This document shows, in pieces, positions 44,418 to 46,260 of a stretch of DNA of 46,260 bases. Position numbers and translations under genes: made by a program. This stretch comes from Rhodoferax sp. (lineage in GTDB: Bacteria; Pseudomonadota; Gammaproteobacteria; Burkholderiales; Burkholderiaceae_C). Where the stretch lies: NCBI GenBank assembly GCA_030645355.1, contig JAUSNJ010000102.1, forward strand, positions 1 through 46,260. The letters run 5' to 3'. Position 1 is the first letter of the stretch. Every line of letters starts with the position of its first letter. The notes beneath the pieces were generated by a model, which was given only the letters and a program-made list of their open reading frames with translations, did not search any database and was not told the DNA's origin.

Positions 44418-46260
44418 ATGTCAGCAGTTCCCCCCGGCGCGGCGAGCGCCCCCACCCTTGACCTGGACAGCCAGGAAACCCGTGAATGGATGGACGCGCT
44501 GTCCGCTGTGATCGAGAGTGAAGGCCCCGAGCGGGCCCACTTTCTGCTGGAGCAACTGCTGGGCCACGCCCGCCAGAAGAGTATCGACATGCCGTTCTCG
44601 GCCACCACGGCCTATGTCAACACCATTGCCCCGGACCAGGAGGAGCGCTCCCCCGGCAACCTGGAAATCGAAGAGCGCCTGCGCGCCTACATGCGCTGGA
44701 ACGCCATGGCCATGGTGGTCAAGGCGAATCGCCACCACCCAATTGATGGCGGTGACCTGGGCGGCCATATCGGCTCCTTCGCTTCGCTGGCCAGTCTGTT
44801 TGGCGCCGGCTTCAACCACTTCTGGCACGCCGAGAGCGCCGAGCCTGGTAAAGAGCATGGCGGTGACTGCCTCTACATCCAGGGCCACGTGTCCCCCGGC
44901 GTCTATGCCCGTGCCTATATGGAAGGCCGCTTGACGGAAGAGCAGTTGCTGAACTTCCGTCAGGAAGTCGATGGCAAGGGTCTGTCCAGCTACCCGCACC
45001 CCAAGCTGATGCCCGAGTTCTGGCAGTTCCCCACCGTGTCCATGGGCCTGGGCCCGCTGATGGCCATCTACCAGGCCCGCTTCCTGAAATACCTGCACGC
45101 GCGTGGCATTGCCAACACAGAGAACCGCAAGGTCTGGGTGTTCTGCGGCGACGGAGAAATGGACGAAGTCGAATCCCTGGGCGCTATCGGCCTGGCCGCG
45201 CGCGAGAAGCTGGACAACCTGGTGTTCGTCATCAACTGCAACCTGCAACGCCTGGACGGCCCGGTGCGCGGCAATGGCAAGATCATCCAGGAACTGGAAG
45301 GCGAATTCCGTGGTTCCGACTGGAACGTGATCAAGTTGATCTGGGGTTCCGGTTGGGACCCGCTGCTGGCGCGCGACAAGGAAGGTGCGCTGCGCAAGGT
45401 CATGATGGACACGCTGGACGGCGACTACCAGGCCATGAAGGCCAACGACGGCGCCTACGTGCGCAAGCATTTCTTCGGCCGCGATCCGCGCACGCTGGAA
45501 ATGGTTTCCAAAATGAGCGACGACGACAACTTCAACCTGCGCCGCGGTGGCCACGATTCGCAAAAGGTTTACGCCGCTTTCCATTCCGCGGTCAAGCACA
45601 CTGGCCAGCCCAGCGTGCTGCTGGTCAAGACCGTCAAGGGTTTTGGCATGGGCAAGATTGGTGAGGGCAAGAACACCGTGCACCAGACCAAGAAGCTGAC
45701 CGACGAGGATGTCAAGCTGTTTCGCGACCGCTTCAATATCCCGATTCCGGACAGCCAACTGGCCGATATTCCGTTTTACAAGCCGGCCGACGACACCCCG
45801 GAAATGAAGTACCTGCACGAGCGCCGCAAGGCGCTGGGCGGCTACCTGCCGCACCGCCGCACCAAGGCCGACGAGAGCTTTACCGTCCCGGCGATTGAAA
45901 CCTTCAAGGCCGTGCTGGAGCCGACCGCCGAAGGCCGCGAAATCTCGACCACCCAGGCCTATGTGCGCTTTCTGACGCAACTGCTGCGCGACCAGGCGCT
46001 CGGTCCGCGCGTGGTGCCGATTCTGGTCGACGAGGCCCGCACCTTCGGTATGGAAGGGCTGTTCCGCCAGATCGGCATCTACAACCCGGCCGGCCAGCAA
46101 TACACCCCGGTCGATAAAGACCAGGTGATGTATTACAAGGAAGACAAGAAGGGCCAGATCCTGCAGGAAGGCATCAACGAAGCCGGCGGCATGAGCAGCT
46201 GGATTGCGGCGGCTACCTCGTACAGCACCAACAACCGGATCATGGTGCCGTTTTATGTGT
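44418..46260 (+). CDS. aceE: Pyruvate dehydrogenase E1 component (3' end outside window)
   Basis: Homodimeric-type E1 of the pyruvate dehydrogenase complex. It decarboxylates pyruvate with TPP and reductively acetylates the lipoyl groups of E2. About 614 of roughly 890 residues are visible; the frame is open to the right edge. Visible family runs are DLDSQETREWMDALSAVI near the N-terminus, GGHIGSFASLASLFGAGFNH near residue 115, and the TPP/Mg motif CGDGEMDEVES with NCNLQRLDGPVRGN. TVKGFGMGKIGEGKNTVHQT and ILVDEARTFGMEGLFRQIGI follow. ATG 44418 is preceded by AGGAGA. aceF and lpd presumably follow outside the window. A long antisense frame here is an artefact. Confidence 0.96.
   Translation, partial: MSAVPPGAASAPTLDLDSQETREWMDALSAVIESEGPERAHFLLEQLLGHARQKSIDMPFSATTAYVNTIAPDQEERSPGNLEIEERLRAYMRWNAMAMVVKANRHHPIDGGDLGGHIGSFASLASLFGAGFNHFWHAESAEPGKEHGGDCLYIQGHVSPGVYARAYMEGRLTEEQLLNFRQEVDGKGLSSYPHPKLMPEFWQFPTVSMGLGPLMAIYQARFLKYLHARGIANTENRKVWVFCGDGEMDEVESLGAIGLAAREKLDNLVFVINCNLQRLDGPVRGNGKIIQELEGEFRGSDWNVIKLIWGSGWDPLLARDKEGALRKVMMDTLDGDYQAMKANDGAYVRKHFFGRDPRTLEMVSKMSDDDNFNLRRGGHDSQKVYAAFHSAVKHTGQPSVLLVKTVKGFGMGKIGEGKNTVHQTKKLTDEDVKLFRDRFNIPIPDSQLADIPFYKPADDTPEMKYLHERRKALGGYLPHRRTKADESFTVPAIETFKAVLEPTAEGREISTTQAYVRFLTQLLRDQALGPRVVPILVDEARTFGMEGLFRQIGIYNPAGQQYTPVDKDQVMYYKEDKKGQILQEGINEAGGMSSWIAAATSYSTNNRIMVPFYV

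Noticed and set aside
44421..46100. Long minus-strand frame (559 codons) opposite aceE
   Set aside because: It is the antisense shadow of a clear aceE gene in G+C-rich DNA; its translation is His/Gly/Val-rich with no family motif.

Overview
The window (about 60-63% G+C by eye) looks like a chromosomal segment of a betaproteobacterium of the Burkholderiales, most likely Comamonadaceae and Rhodoferax-like. This rests on the gene families, on the isc and aceE neighbourhoods, and on two kinds of short dispersed repeat; I could not run a database search. Genes are densely packed. No gap without a gene exceeds 200 bases, and I see no prophage, insertion sequence, CRISPR array or plasmid function.

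Layout. (1) 1-7739, plus strand: a propionyl-CoA/methylmalonyl-CoA block. It holds the C-terminal part of methylmalonyl-CoA mutase, a GNAT-SnoaL fusion, the mutase chaperone GTPase MeaB, propionyl-CoA carboxylase beta, a small helix-hairpin-helix protein, propionyl-CoA carboxylase alpha and a VOC protein that may be the epimerase. (2) 7749-9251: an MscS channel fused to a cyclic-nucleotide-binding domain. (3) 9406-14608: a three-subunit 2-oxoacid oxidoreductase (GltD-like NADPH/FAD/Fe-S subunit, gamma-alpha fusion, TPP beta subunit) with a CBS-domain protein and an FNR-like site upstream. (4) 14700-16223: a chemoreceptor with its Cache sensor at the C-terminus. (5) 16220-20306, minus strand: RnfB-like ferredoxin, intracellular PHA depolymerase, aromatic/aspartate aminotransferase and a YbgC thioesterase. 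(6) 20398-28656, plus strand: uvrB, then iscR-iscS-iscU-iscA-hscB-hscA-fdx and dnaQ, followed by tRNA-Val(CAC) and a strong terminator. (7) 28840-33106: a Ser/Thr kinase fused to a cyclic-nucleotide-binding domain, divergent from a TonB-like/ExbB/ExbD/ExbD set. (8) 33120-41009: a PilZ protein, a lipoprotein, an FAD oxidoreductase, pyrD, rpiA, a DUF4124-glutaredoxin protein, oligopeptidase A and folD. (9) 41095-46260: a FixJ-type regulator and a PAS histidine kinase divergent from aceE, which runs off the end of the window.

How the genes work together. Block 1 is a near-complete route from propionyl-CoA to succinyl-CoA. Block 3 links 2-oxoacid oxidation to ferredoxin and NADP and would suit low-oxygen growth. 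The isc set is complete except for iscX. PHA depolymerase is translationally coupled to an orphan RnfB-like protein.

Most notable beyond gene content is a dispersed repeat of exactly 47 bases. I find six copies in register without gaps, with 14 positions invariant. They lie inside or at the ends of five genes: the mutase, meaB, phaZ, hscA and the FAD oxidoreductase, which carries two. The repeat is read in both orientations and different frames, and twice it supplies the stop codon.
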